Source: Euglena gracilis
Lineage: Eukaryota; Euglenida; Euglenophyceae; Euglenales
Direction of reading: 5' to 3'
NCBI GenBank assembly: GCA_039621445.1
Contig: CP154954.1
Coordinates: 4,079,437 to 4,143,436 of the forward strand
DNA: 64,000 nucleotides
Position numbers and translations under genes: made by a program. Positions 21,960 to 32,660 of the stretch are shown piece after piece. The notes beneath the pieces were generated by a model. It searched no databases. It had not been told where the DNA came from and saw only the letters and a list, made by a program, of their open reading frames with translations. How positions within the stretch are numbered: position 1 is the first letter of the stretch; the number at the start of each line of letters is the position of its first letter.

Positions 21960-22240
21960 GGCGCCCATGAACTCAACAAACGGTGTGACAAACCCACCAA
22001 ATCATGTTTCTGAACGGTCCGCTGGTTCCCGCGGCCTCGGCTCCTTTGTCACGCCGTTTATCGACGCTGTCAGTTCATAAGCCCTGCAGCCCGACCCTTG
22101 AAGTATAAAATTGTGTGTTGTGTGGGCGCACGAACGTTTGTGGGCACATTTGCGTCCATATAACACAAATTTGTCCTTCAAGGGTTGCGCTTTTTCTTCC
22201 GGGTTCATTGCAATAAAATTGGATGTACGGATCCCAGGCA
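21960..22240. repeat. Duplicated block AI (partner 32655-32890)
   Basis: Shares aatcatgtttctgaacgg with ggtccgctgg-type sequence, ctttgtcacgccgtt, an acacaa.tttgtccttcaagg segment and gggttg.gcttttcttc with 32670-32880. No gene recognised. Confidence 0.7.
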
Positions 22241-22800
22241 TAAGTAGGGTGGGAGACACCCGTCCCTTTCATTCCCTGCGGACCCTTTTCTACTCCCCTG
22301 TGAATCCCCTGCCAAACTTCCACACCCAGCCTCCTTACCCTACGTCAGCACGTCCTTCCCGCCGGCTTGGTCACACTACACCCGCACACCCTGCCACTTC
22401 CTGCCTGCCCTTTGCCAAACTCCCCAAAAACACCACAACGGTGCGCTGCAAGCAAAGCACGTCCGGATGCACACCGCCGGCAGCTCAGGTTCACCGGGGA
22501 AACAGCTGAAAAGAGCAAGAAGGGCAGTAAAGTCCCGTTCCTGTGCCGCTTTTTTGCTTCCCCCCCCCCTGGGGGAGGAAGGTTCCGGGGATTTCGACGT
22601 GCGGAGCCCATTTCCGGCCCCCCCCCCCAAAAAAACACCATTTTTTGGCCAAAATCCCAGGGGTCACACCGCCCAAAAATCGAATTTCTCTCATTTGTAG
22701 CACCCTCTAATATTGTGTTTACAAACCCCCCAGAGCCATACGGCCAAAATAAAATATTATTTTGTTAATTTGTGCATATGCCACCAACACGAAAAAGCTT
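22241..22800. repeat. Duplicated block (partners 33445-34020 and 39085-39440)
   Basis: All three share acacccgtccctttcattc (22258, 33469) or its diverged form, tgccaaac, cacacacccc/cgcacaccctgccact, a ccccaaaaacacca segment and aacacgaaaaagctta at the right edge (22788, 33990, 39411). No frame is preserved. Confidence 0.8.
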
Positions 22801-23335
22801 AAGTGCGGATCCGGTCACCTAACAGAAATCATCACCAGATGCTTCAATTTGTCCACAGAAAAGAAGTCTTGAGCAATAGAATTTTTTCAATTTTAGGCAA
22901 AAGTCAAAACATTTTAAGCATATTGGGTCGAAGAAGGTTTTTTGGGCCATTTTAGGCCATTTTAACTCTAGGTACTTGGCACACGGCAACTAGGCACACG
23001 GGTTGGTTCCAACCGAGGAAGCCCATAGTAAAGCCAGCAAGAGCCAAAGGCAAAGGCAGCCATGGTCAACAGCCCATGGAGGCAACCACTGAGCAGGATT
23101 CCCTGCAGCTTGTCCCACTTCCACACCTCAATGGTAGCAAGCTTGCCACACAGCTTCCGGGCTCCGACTTCCAAAGGAAGAGAGAGACTTCTTCGGAAAC
23201 AGAGTTTTGGGGCTCCGAAACAAAACTGAGCGACAATTGGGTGAAATCCGCACATGACCCTCGTACCCAGCAGGTTTGACTTCAACATTCACACACAAAT
23301 TGAGGATTTCAGAACAACTGAAGAACCCTGGGCTC
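22801..23335. repeat. Duplicated block (partner 27650-27853 with 28168-28240; fragment 28625-28690)
   Basis: Shares ggttggttccaa, aacagcccatggaggcaacc, tccacacctcaat.gtagcaagcttgc and cttccgggctccgac. The single ggctccgac at 23160-23168 is the empty site for the TIR element at 27854-28167. Confidence 0.8.
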
Positions 23336-24151
23336 GAAGCAGGGGAAAGCTACAATTAGGTGTCGGTGAGGGCTATTGGTTGATGGACATAGGTTGAATC
23401 AACCAATGTCCCAGAAATTCAGGAAGGTGTACCAGAAAACGTCCATTTTGGACAAAAAAATGCACATAGGGTGTAAACAAATTTTGTATAAGTCACCCAA
23501 AAAACCAATGACTCCCTCCCCAAATGAAAAATCCCCTGAGTATCTTGAAATCCCACCAAAATATAAAGCAGGGGGAGCAGAACATCTGGGCAAGGTTAGC
23601 TGAAGGTGAGTTTTTCATGCAGATGGACCATCGCAATGTCCAATCCAACTCGAGTGAAATAGACTGCAACCAGTGTTCAACCAATGATGCAGCCTGTTGG
23701 GGACGCTTCAGCAGGATGCCATGGTTCCACGATGGGTTAGAAAGGGGCGATGCCATGAAAACGTAGTGCAGCATTGTGCCAAATCTTCGTATCTTGTCCC
23801 GTCAAGCACTGCTGGTTCACGCCCGACCCACCATGGTTGTTGACCACTTTCCAGACGGGGAATGCCAAATGGCCTGGAATCCATAAAAATACAGGTTCAT
23901 TATTATTATTATTACTATTACTATTATTATTGTTGTTGTTGTCTTTATTTTTATTGTGCAGTAATACTTCATGTACCTCCCCCCCCCCCCCAAGCCTGCT
24001 GGACACCAAAATGAAATCTAGACAGTTCGAATTGGGCTAATCCTTTGAGCGTGAGTGTATGGGCATCCGCAATGCTATAAGAGCTGACAAACTGGAAGGC
24101 TCGGACCTCCTGTGCATTGGGCAAGGGGGGTTTCATGGGGGGGGTAGGTAC
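23336..24151. repeat. Duplicated blocks P and Q (partners 28790-29690; Q also 330-745)
   Basis: P: ttggttgatggacatagg, gtcccagaaattcagg, tttggacaaaaaaatg, gaaatcccaccaaaa. Q: ccatggttccacgatgggtt, gtcaagcactgctggttcac, aatggcctgga, aaaatgaaatctaga. No frame conserved. Confidence 0.8.
23898..23945 (+). repeat. (TTA)n/(TTG)n microsatellite
   Basis: TTATTATTATTACTATTAC grading into TTGTTGTTG. It is absent from the paralogs at 490-530 and 29680. Confidence 0.95.
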
Positions 24152-24179
24152 CAAGTACCTCTTGTTGACCCCCTGATTT

Positions 24180-24222
24180 TTGCCATTTTCGGCCATTTTC
24201 GGCCATTTTCGGCTATTTTTCC
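24180..24222 (+). repeat. Subterminal GGCCATTTTC array (left end, short hAT-like copy)
   Basis: About four 10-bp units, bounded on the inside by cctataggtgg, an inverted echo of the terminal CACCTATAG. Confidence 0.85.
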
Positions 24223-24239
24223 TATAGGTGGGGGGTAAA

Positions 24240-24312
24240 ATTACGTTAAATCCTTGATGCAAAGTTTCCTCCACCATGTTGAGACGATCATCCGTCTGGG
24301 AGAAAATGCGCT
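24240..24312 (-). pseudogene. hAT transposase C-terminal remnant
   Basis: The minus strand reads RIFSQTDDRLNMVEETLHQG, preceded by a stop. It aligns with AERIFSQLRHIQTDEHLIM in the long copy (44819-44887), with five residues missing in the middle. The pattern [AS]xERxFSxxxxIxTxxR is characteristic of the hAT C-terminal dimerisation region. The stop and deletion make this a pseudogene fragment. Confidence 0.55.
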
Positions 24313-24597
24313 AAGCATTTGCAAACATCTAACTTATAATTTCTTGTGTGAGGTGCAAAGAGGTAAGCGTTGGCGACCTTGAGGAATGCCAACCGTAGGG
24401 TAAAAAAATTGAACTTTTGTGGGATCAACCCCTTCTGTCAAAATGGACCAAAAACATAATTGTTATTGTGAATGAAATCATTGGTGGGGCAGGGGTAGTC
24501 TGAGAAAGTTGAATGACCTCCTTCGTGATGGACATTTTTATGTGGCTATTGGTGTGGATGAGACGTAACCAAATGCCACAAAGATTGATGGGATTCA

Positions 24598-24744
24598 CCA
24601 GCCATCGAAATACATATACTTCAGAAACAAATTTCTTAGAGGACTTCCGTCATTCAGTTTCGCAAGCGGGATGTTGCAGGTGGCCATCGCACTTACAACA
24701 TCTTTTAATCTCTTTTCGTGTAATGCCATCAAAACCTCCAGCTT
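24598..24744 (-). pseudogene. hAT-like N-terminal transposase remnant
   Basis: The minus-strand open stretch ends with DVVSAMATCNIPLAKLN followed by DGSPLRNLFLKYM. This resembles the conserved segment in many hAT transposases and CGGBP1-like proteins in which a [AS]xxIPLxKLxxPxxRxFLxKY pattern follows a BED-type zinc finger. A stop follows at 24595. Upstream, cysteine- and histidine-bearing sequence (24770-24850) could be the degraded zinc finger but I cannot align it with confidence. Confidence 0.5.
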
Positions 24745-24929
24745 TGGCACAAAAAAACCCATTCGGAGGTGGTTCTTTGAGCAGGATGTGTTCCAGGTCC
24801 AGGCACAATGGCAAGAGAAGAGAGGCTGCACAGAGACAAGAATCAGTCGCACTGAAAATTGCCCCCTAGGAAAAAAGCAACCGCTAGGCAAAAAAAAAGC
24901 GAAAAAAATTTTGCAACAATTTTTTTTCA

Positions 24930-25025
24930 TTTTCGGCCATTTTCGGCCCTTTTCGGGACCCCCACTCATGGAGCACAAAACTTCATTTTCGGCCATTTTC
25001 GGCCGTTTTCCGCCATTTTCGGCCA
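24930..25025 (+). repeat. Subterminal GGCCATTTTC arrays (right end, short hAT-like copy)
   Basis: Inner array 24936-24960 and outer array 24986-25024 are separated by gggacccccactcatggag, exactly as in the long copy at 46510-46640. Confidence 0.85.
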
Positions 25026-25051
25026 ATATACTATAAGTGCGTCGTAGGCAC

Positions 25052-25284
25052 CTCAAAACACAGAGAGGGAGCCAGCAAAAAGCAGTTGTCCGTCACACTC
25101 TCACCAGTGGAGTGGAGGGTTGGCGCACAGTTCAGTTGACACTGCCCACAAAAACAAGCACCCTCACACACTACCACAGGCAAAGGTATGGCACGGTCAA
25201 ACTGATCTCAGTGCAACGAAAGGTGGGAAGGAAGAAACTGTTCTCCTCAGGTAGCATATATATCAAGCAGGGCGGAACGAAAAC
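25052..25284. repeat. Block R, second copy (partners 744-1060, 29840-30080)
   Basis: Contains cctcaaaacacagag, tcaccagtggagtggagg, gttcagttgacactgcccac and gcaaaggtatggcacgg. It is cut at about 25284 by the dispersed element. Confidence 0.8.
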
Positions 25285-25835
25285 ATGACCTCCTCATCGT
25301 TGTCTCCAATCGTCCATCCTTCTATCAATGTATGTGTCAAATTTATGGGCCGACATTTCTAAGTTTATCTCTTTGCAGGTCTTAATTAAACCTCCCTCTC
25401 TCCAAGCATCACGCCACCTCAACCACGCCAGATACGATAGGGGTTTGGGTTCAGATTTGGAAATGGTAGGGTTTGGTGCAGGGAGTGGGGTTTGGAATGG
25501 GATGGGGTTAGAATTTGAAGGTTGAGGATATGGATAGGGTTTGTGTGGGGACAGGGTCAGGTCGATAAATAAGTTTAGGAAGAACGTCTGCCGTTTACTC
25601 TGGAAATATATTGTTTTTTCAACAAAAAATGATATTGGGGATTGAAGTGATACCTTCTTTAAAGTGAATTTAGATGGCCTGGAATGCATTTTTCACAATT
25701 TGGTGGTTTTTTTTTGCGCACATATGCTTTTTTGACCAACTGCGTTGCCATCACTGCACAGGTCGGCGTGCCCAACAAGCCGAGACGAACAAATGGGGAC
25801 GTACAACACCGACCTCCGGCGTCCGAGAATTTTTT
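25285..25835 (-). repeat. Dispersed element, copy 2 (inverted relative to 15101-15575)
   Basis: See the copy at 15101. Here it interrupts block R, since the third copy of R (30060-30110) continues without it. Its extra ttgttttttcaacaa segment near 25610-25630 is missing from copy 1. Confidence 0.75.
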
Positions 25836-26179
25836 TTGACAATTCCCACTTTTCATCACCCTTTTGCACACCTTTTTGGGGTTTCCACCGGAAGGCAGAA
25901 ACCGTCAATCGAAGCAGGTGCGACACGAAACACTGGTTTTCGGGGAGCAACCCCCATCCGGTGAAGCCATGGTTCCCAGCCGCTCCCCCGACAGATGTCG
26001 GTGAGTACACACCGTGCACACGGTGTTGTGGACAAAAGAATGCTTTCGTACGAAGTCATACCCTCTCTTCAAATAAACAATGGTTTTTAACTTGGTTTGC
26101 CACAGGGTGCACGCACACCGGCAGACAGCACACACCCAGCGTACACAGGCAGGGTCAGGGTGGCACATCGGAACTCGGG
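25836..26179. other. Unassigned spacer
   Basis: No gene recognised. Contains gtgcacacggtg phrases similar to 13315-13345. Confidence 0.35.
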
Positions 26180-27100
26180 GGTGCCACCCCAGGGTGTGGG
26201 GCGGTACCCCCCCTCCGGTCCAGGGAAGGGCCAGATCCTTTTTGCCAAAACTGGCTGCTTGCCCAGGTGGAAATGGGAATTTGGTGAGTCTCTTTTCGGC
26301 TGGTTTTGTCCAAAAAAAGCACATTCCAAAAAATGCAAAACGGGCATTTTGGAAGCTTTTGGGAGGTCAAATAAATTATTTTCTGGTGCTCGTGCCAATC
26401 ACTTGTTAAAAAAAAACACCACCTAGCCTGCAAGCGGAACCCCCGGGGCCCAAATCAAATTTGGACTAGCTGCAGTCGACCCCCCCCGGGTTTTTTTGTG
26501 AAAAGTTATGAGGAAACCTGATCACCGGGAATGGGGTTGCATTGTTCAATGGTGTCCAGGTTGGCCTCGACATGTTCTCAACCCCCAACAACGTCCTCCC
26601 CCAGTTGAACGGCCATGAATGTTGGTCTGTGACCAGGGACGCGGTCGGTAAAACATTGCTTTGTCTCTGACCAGGAGGGGGGTCGACCAGATTATGAAGT
26701 GGCAGACAGGGGGAGGACTGGCCTGGATACCCCCGGAGGAGGGGAGGCTGGACTCCCTCCTGGGGGAAAAAAAGCGCCGGAAAATTTTGGACTCGAGAAA
26801 GAAGACTTGAGAAAAAATACCCCAAAATACCCTTATGTTTTTCTATATTTTCTTTTTGAAAAACGAGCAAAAATGTACATAAAATTTACGCAACGCACCG
26901 GAGAATAAAAATAAGGTTTTTGTTTTTGCTTCCTGGGGGTTCCCAGACCCCCCATCAGTCTGAAGAGCCAAATCTGGACATCAGCAATTAAATCTAGGAA
27001 AAACCATTTCTTGTGACCTGAAACATCAAAATAAGCAATATTTCCAGGATGTCCTGAAAAAAAATGAGTTTAAAGGTGCCCTTCACCCACAGCAATTTAG
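26180..27100. repeat. Duplicated block S (partners 1140-1480, 30270-30930)
   Basis: Shares aatgggaatttggtgagtc/aatgggtatttggtgcggc, tttggactagctgcagtcgacc (26462, 30571) and the gggttccc/ggggttcc..ccccatcagtctgaagag segment (26940-26965, 30895-30920). About 135 bp at 26486-26620 is absent from the 30.6 kb copy. Confidence 0.75.
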
Positions 27101-27107
27101 TCTGAAA

Positions 27108-27600
27108 ATGAGGCACAATCAACAATTGCGCACATCAACCACCCAAACGTTCTTGTCGCTGTCTTGCACGGCATTCACACGGGGTCAGTCAAGGGGTGGA
27201 AAGGTCCCTTTGCCACCCGAGAGTGCGCGACTCGCGGTGGCTGGGCGCGTGTGGAAGGCCCAGCGCTGGAGGTACAACCAGCGCTGGCGGTGGAGACCGG
27301 AGGGGGGAGTGCTCCGGCTAAGTGGCAGAGGCACAACGGCGGGAGGAAGAGACCGCCAGGGCCGGAAAATGGGACGCCGAAAACGAGCCGCGGTTTCAAC
27401 ATGTTTATTTGAAAAAAACATCAAACACAACAAAAGTTCGCTGGCCCGTCAGTTTTCACAGATCCCCGTGGGGGGTACTTTGAAACCCGAGGGGGAGACC
27501 GGGCGACCCGAGGAATTCGATCCCGTTCCCCAACTTCACATCAAAGATAATTCGCCTGAGTTGGAAATGCAAAAGAAGCATTTCTGTCGATGGGATTAGA
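27108..27600. repeat. Block AH, right half, third copy (partners 18780-19150, 61740-61990)
   Basis: GC-rich segment with ggggtcagtcaaggggtgg, ccggaggggggagtgctcc and ggcacaacggcgggagg. It is displaced from the rest of the AH block. Confidence 0.8.
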
Positions 27601-27853
27601 GAGTTGTGGATCAGAAATTTACAAAATGATATACCCAACACAAAAAAACGAGTTTGAAGAACAGCGTTATTGGTGCTTGCACACAGGTTGGTTCCAAATG
27701 AGGAAACCCATAGAAACGCCAACAAGGGCCAAAGGCAAAAGCCTCTGTGATCAACAGCCCATGGAGGCAACCACTTAGCAAGGTTCCCAGCAGCTTGTGC
27801 CGCTTCCACACCTCAATCGTAGCAAGCTTGCAGCACGGCTTCCGGGCTCCGAC
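27601..27853. repeat. Duplicated block (partner 22990-23168)
   Basis: Matches 22990-23168 up to the phrase gggctccgac, where the next element is inserted. Confidence 0.8.
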
Positions 27854-28167
27854 TCGGAGCCCTGAACAGGCTTGTGCTTACCGACCGGGGGGGGAGGGGG
27901 TGGGTGGGTGCTAAAGGGTGTCCCCAGCAGGCACACCCCCGGGGAGGGGTGGGGTCTGGGGGGACCAGAAATTTTTCATTGAAAATGGATTTTTTTACTG
28001 GACCCCCGGGCACCTTTGCCGCCGGGGTCGGAGGGGGGTGCCTGCTATGTGCAGGCATGCCCAAAAAACCCTACCTCCTCCGGGGGGGGTCGGACGGGTG
28101 CTATAGGGTGCCTGCCCCTAGCACCCCCCCCCCCCCGTGGGGTAGGCACCCGACTAAGCACAAGCCT
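27854..28167. mobile_element. TIR element with 9-bp target duplication GGCTCCGAC
   Basis: GGCTCCGAC lies at 27845-27853 and again at 28168-28176, and once in the paralog (23160-23168). Inside, AGGCTTGTGCTTA (27868-27880) and its exact reverse complement (28155-28167) form 13-bp inverted repeats. The left one is offset 14 bases from the target copy by tcggagccctgaac, of which tcggagcc is the inverse of the target. The interior is C/G-run-rich and non-coding, related to 14641-14860. Confidence 0.75.
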
Positions 28168-28176
28168 GGCTCCGAC

Positions 28177-28837
28177 ACCCAAAGGAATTGGGGAAGGTTT
28201 TCTTCGGAAACAGATATTTCGGGGATTCTGGTGAATTGGTGAATTCTTTTTACTCCGAAGCGTACCGAGTTTCAGTCTGGATTCCACTTACCTCCCCATC
28301 CTCCCCCGGGGCATGATTGAAGGTACGGACGGGGGGGGGGGCAAAATCAGGGGGGCCAAATCTGCATGTCAAGAATTTCGGCGGCCATGTGCAAAAGGCC
28401 AAAGGCCAACTTTAGGGGGGGGGTATTTCAGGAGGATGGGGGCTGAAAAAAAGCACTCTTTTCAAAAAAAGTTTGGTGCCTGCGGCGCCGAAGTATAGCA
28501 CCGGTGGAATGTGGGCTTGGCCGGCCCACCCCACCCTCCCCCCCCCCCCCCGGGGTCCAAGATAAAAAAAAATCCCTGATGAGGACCAATAACCTGGGGG
28601 GGGGGACCAAATTAAAAAACTGCGACAAATGCGCAAAATCCGCACATGACCCTCGTGAACCAGCAGGTTTGACTTCAAAATTCACTCACCAGCATTTTAG
28701 AATACCCGAAGAAGCCTGTGCTCCAAGCAGGGGAAAGCGTGGGAAGCTGTACAATTTAGTCTGTCCAAAAGTGGTACAAAAGCTGTCGGCGGGGGAGATT
28801 GGTTGATTGGCATAGGTTGAAGCAGTCAAACTTACTA
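28177..28837. repeat. Mixed repeat stretch (fragments related to 23170-23400)
   Basis: Contains ccgcacatgaccctcgt with cagcaggtttgacttcaaa, matching 23248-23285, and ttggttgattggcataggttg, matching 23380. C/G runs at 28320-28340 and 28530-28605. No gene. Confidence 0.6.
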
Positions 28838-29017
28838 CCTCCCCCCCCTTTGTCGTTGACACGCCAATGTTCCAGGAGAGTGCCGTTGACACGGGGGGTG
28901 TGTCAACGACACGCCATGTCAATGTCACTGTGATTCAATAGGTAGTGTTCCAGAAAAGTGTCGTTGACACGGGGGGTGTGTCAACGACACGCCGTGTCAA
29001 CGACAAGGGGGGGGAGG
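28838..29017. mobile_element. MITE with CCTCCCCCCCCTTGTCGTTGACACG ends
   Basis: The 180-bp element starts after TA (28836-28837) with cctcccccccctttgtcg and ends in the near-exact inverse, ending at 29017. CA follows instead of TA. Inside are two copies of a hairpin unit pairing gttgacacgggg with its complement (28893-28915, 28963-28990). It lies within block P. The paralog at 23400 runs through without it. Confidence 0.75.
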
Positions 29018-29829
29018 CACATGTGTATGCATTCATACATATGTGGCATGGTACTTTCAACTTCCGAAAGCCAAGCGCGTCCCTGTCCCAGAAATTCAAG
29101 ATGTTGTTCACAAAAATATTGCAAACCCCCCAGGAGCCCCAAACACAAAGCCCGCCAATGGTGCCATTCAGGAGAAAGCAGAAAAGTTTTGGGTGCACAT
29201 AATCAGTTTCACCAGAAAATGTCAAATTTGGACAAAAAAAATGTCCATTATTTGGGGAAAATAGCGTGTAAACACATTTTGTGTTGTTCACCCAGATCAC
29301 TGACGACTTCCCCCACCAAAATGTAAAGCCCCGCCCCCCCCTGTGGATCTTGAAATCCCACCAAAAATATTAAAGTTGGGGAAGCAGAACATTTGGGGGG
29401 TTCTGGTGTAGTTGAGACTCTTATTCACATGGACCAATTCACAATGTCCAATCCAACTCAAAAAAATTAGGCTGCAACCTTCAACAAATGATACAGCCAG
29501 TGGGGGACGCTTCAGCACATTGCATGGTTCCACAATGGGTTAGAAAGGGAGCATGCCATGAAAACGTAGTGCAGCATTGTGCCAAATCTTCCGATATCTT
29601 GTCCGTCAAGCACTGCTGGTTCACGCCCGACCCCCCATCGTTGGTTAACCACTTTCGAACGGGGAATGCGAAATGGCCTGGATGCAGGGGTTTTTTAAAA
29701 ACCGGGGGGGGGGGAGGGGGGGCCATCAACCCACCCATCCCCTGGGGGGGGGTACCCGGGGGGGGGGGTCCCGTGGGACCCACTCAAAAAAATGGAAAAC
29801 TCCAAAAACATCACCTTTTCAAAAGACAA
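29018..29829. repeat. Duplicated blocks P and Q, third copy
   Basis: Continues gtcccagaaattcaagatg (compare 23408), tttggacaaaaaaaatg, gaaatcccaccaaaaat and the Q landmarks at 29520-29690. G-run-rich DNA at 29700-29780 follows, with no gene. Confidence 0.75.
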
Positions 29830-31000
29830 GGAGCCAGACAAGGAAAAAAAAGCAAAAAGCAGTTTTCCATCACACTCTCACCAGTGGAGTGGAGGGTTTG
29901 AGCACAGTTCAGTTGACACTGCACACACGCCCACTAAAACAAGCACCCTCACACTTACCACAGGCAAAGGTGTGGCACGGTCAAACTGGTCGCAGTGCAA
30001 CGAATGAGGTGAGAAGGAAGAAAGTGCTCTCTTACTGTATTCCAGCAAGCAGGTAGCATATATAGCAAGCAGGGCAGAACGAATAAATTTTGAAAACTTA
30101 GTCAGATTGCAGGTGTAAAGGTTCAGGACCAGTGGAGCTGAATCGAGTGCCAATGCGAAAAATCAGCACGATGGGACAACTTGCAATGCAAATCAAGACC
30201 GGTAATCAAAAACCAAACACACAAACATACACAAACATAAACACGCACATACACACATGCAAACCCAGGCTTGGGATCCCGAGGGGCTTTGAAAACCTGC
30301 CACTGGAAAATCCACCACTTCTCTCTCCTGAACGGTTCGGGGTCCGGGTCCCCCAGGCCCCCCAACTGGTAAAAACAGGCTGCACGCCCAGGCAAAAATG
30401 GGTGTTCGGTGAGATTTTTTTTCGTTTTGTTTTGTACAAAAAAAAACATTCCAAAAAACGGGATTTTTGGCAGGCTTTGGGGGGACAAAATTTTTTCCGG
30501 TGCTTCCTGCCAGTCACTTGCACACCACTAGCCTGCAAGCGGACCCTCCCCCAGGGGGTCCAAGCCAAGTTTGGACTAGCTGCAGTCGACCCCCCAGTCT
30601 CTGACCAGGAGGCGGTCACTAAAATATTTTTTTGTCTCTGACAAGGAGGGGGTTCAACCAGGTTATGAAATGAGCGGGCAGGGGGGGGGGGGCTGGTCCG
30701 GACCTCCTGGAGGGGGGACGGTGTTGGACTCTCTCCTGGGGAAAAAAACAAAGCGCTGTAGAAATTTGGACTTGAGAAAGGCCCAAAAACAACATTTTTT
30801 GATTTTTTTTTGAAAAACAAGCAAAATGTTCAGGAAAAAAATCATGTGTTCCGGCGCAAAGCCGGAGAACAAAAAAGTGTTTTTGGTTCCTCGGGGTTCC
30901 AACCCCCCATCAGTCTGAAGAAGGGAGGGGGGTGGTCTGGAACCCCCTGTACAAAACCAACGCTGCGATTGAGAAAAAATTAAAAAAATAAGGCACCCAA
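29830..31000. repeat. Duplicated blocks R and S, third copy
   Basis: R: caccagtggagtggaggg, ttcagttgacactgcac, ggcaaaggtgtggcacgg. S: tgggtgttcggtgag, gactagctgcagtcgacc, ggttccaaccccccat. The 26.5 kb insert and the dispersed element are both absent here. Confidence 0.8.
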
Positions 31001-31645
31001 ATAAGACGCCTGGTGCGAAGCATCAGGGGGAGGGAAAAATATTTTCTGAAAAAAAACGAGACTTGCTTTTTTGAGGAGTTAAGAGAGAAGGGGAATTGAT
31101 ATCGGAGACCTTCGGAAAAATTGCTGAAAAATTGCTGGACTTGCGGAAAAATTGCGCAAAAAATTGTGGAAATTGTGGTTTTAGGAATGAATACACTTCT
31201 GCTGGAGAGAGCATAAAAAATTTTTTGCACAAATTTGGTCATTTTGCAACATATATGGAACTTTTGAGCTGCAATTCGCATCTTTCCACCAAAGAGGTCC
31301 AAAAAAAAAACACGACTTTTGGAATTTTGGGAACATGCTGATTCTGGAAATATGGAATTCATTTGGTGAAAAATCCCCTCCCCCCCAAAAAATGGCAAAA
31401 AAACAGCTGAAACGTTTGGTCTCTGATAAAATGGATTGTGAGTTTTTCTAATCGAAATTACTTCCCAATCTGCAACATGACAACAAAAAATCACCTCTGT
31501 TCCCTAGTGGAACGTTCAAAGAATGGCTAGAACCCATTGTGGAAATGTAAAAAATGGAGGGAAGATTGCCGGAAAAAATTGTTACAGAAATAATGGAAGA
31601 ATTGCAAATATCAAATCCCCCCCTGTCGATCGGCCCACGGTGAGG
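31001..31645. repeat. Duplicated block T, second copy (partner 2081-2400)
   Basis: Starts gatatcggagaccttcgg (31097) and contains degenerate ttgcggaaaaa units and tagtggaacgttcaaag. Confidence 0.7.
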
Positions 31646-32660
31646 GTGGTGCGGTCTCATTTTTCGCTGAGCTCTTATCCCTTTAGAGTAAAAGCGAAGC
31701 TTGCCACCCAGGAAAAAGGGGTGTATAAAGACCCTCCCCCCTCCTGGGATGGTTATGAAAACCGCAGATTATCACCATGACCTTGGCCCGGTTCCCGGAA
31801 AAACTTTTTTCCAGTCACGAGAGACTGGATTTCTAGTTTTCGAATCACCTTTGTGTGACCCCGAGTTATTCACCCGCGAAGGGTGGGGGTTCGTCAACCC
31901 CCCAGTTTCAACTCTGCCATTTTGCCGGGGGGGGGATTTACGGTCATAAATCGACTTTCGAAAATATCTCGAGAAAACATAATTTCCGGAAGTGTCGGTC
32001 AGAAGAAATGTACCCCTGGAGGACCTCTATCACCCTCCGTTCGCCGTTTTGGCTGCTGAGACACCTGGCCCGTGTTCCGGCGCGCTTTTGTGGCCCAAAA
32101 CAGCCATTTTGGGTTTTTTTGGGACGGTTTTTGAGGTCAAAATAATCGATATTTCCAAAATATCTGGACAATGAAGCAAAATCAAAGGAAAAATCCGGAG
32201 AGCAAACCTGGGAATGCCCCACCCAACGTTGCTTTCCTTTTCCCCCAAATCTTCGGGTAGCCCGAGTTACAGCCATTTTTTTAATGAATTTTGGCACGTT
32301 TCTGGGGCCATTTTGGGCTATTTTAGAGGTCAGAAATTGATGTTTCTAAAATATCTCGGAAATGAAACAAAATCATAAAGGCCCGGAGACCTAAATTGAA
32401 GCCCTTGGAACGCCCTACCTAATGGCATTTTGATTTTCCCGTAACTCCCTGCCAAGCCCGAGATATGGCCATTTACGGCCCAAAACAGCGCGGCGGGCTT
32501 CCTTCGGACTCTCGGGCCCAGGAAGTCGAAAAAAAGCGAAAATTTATTCTGCCTAAATCCATGTATTTTTTTGGCCTCCTGGACCCAGAAAAAACTGTTC
32601 TCGAGCAGAAAATGAGTGTTTTTTCGACCTGTTCTGAGCCCGAACCCCATGCTTTTTCTT
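31646..32660 (-). repeat. Repeat family K, long inverted copy (partner 47500-48740)
   Basis: The reverse complement reads, in order, through gtcgaaaaaacactcattttc (32618), the tctccgggcct/ttccaagggcttcaattt unit twice (32330-32410 and 32130-32200), ggtgattcgaaaactagaaa (31840), ccatgatcatggtgata-type sequence (31770) and gataagagctcagcg (31670). The same order is found at 47820-48650 on the plus strand. No coding frame is conserved. Confidence 0.75.

Larger units (their letters stand above)
24152..25043 (-). mobile_element. hAT-like DNA transposon, short internally deleted copy
   Basis: This 892-bp element has ends related to CAAGCACCTATAGT: left CAAGTACCTCTTGTTG, right the reverse complement of GACGCACTTATAGT. 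Subterminal GGCCATTTTC arrays lie at 24180-24222 (left) and 24930-25025 (right, in two parts). Between them the minus strand holds degenerate transposase-like pieces. An 8-bp target duplication is characteristic of the hAT superfamily. Relative to a normal hAT transposase of 500-700 residues most of the catalytic region is missing, so the copy cannot be autonomous. Confidence 0.7.
24144..25051. repeat. 8-bp target-site duplication around the short hAT-like element
   Basis: GTAGGTAC (24144-24151) and GTAGGCAC (25044-25051) differ at one base. The paralogous unoccupied site at 736-743 reads GTAGGCAC, indicating the right copy is ancestral. Confidence 0.7.
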
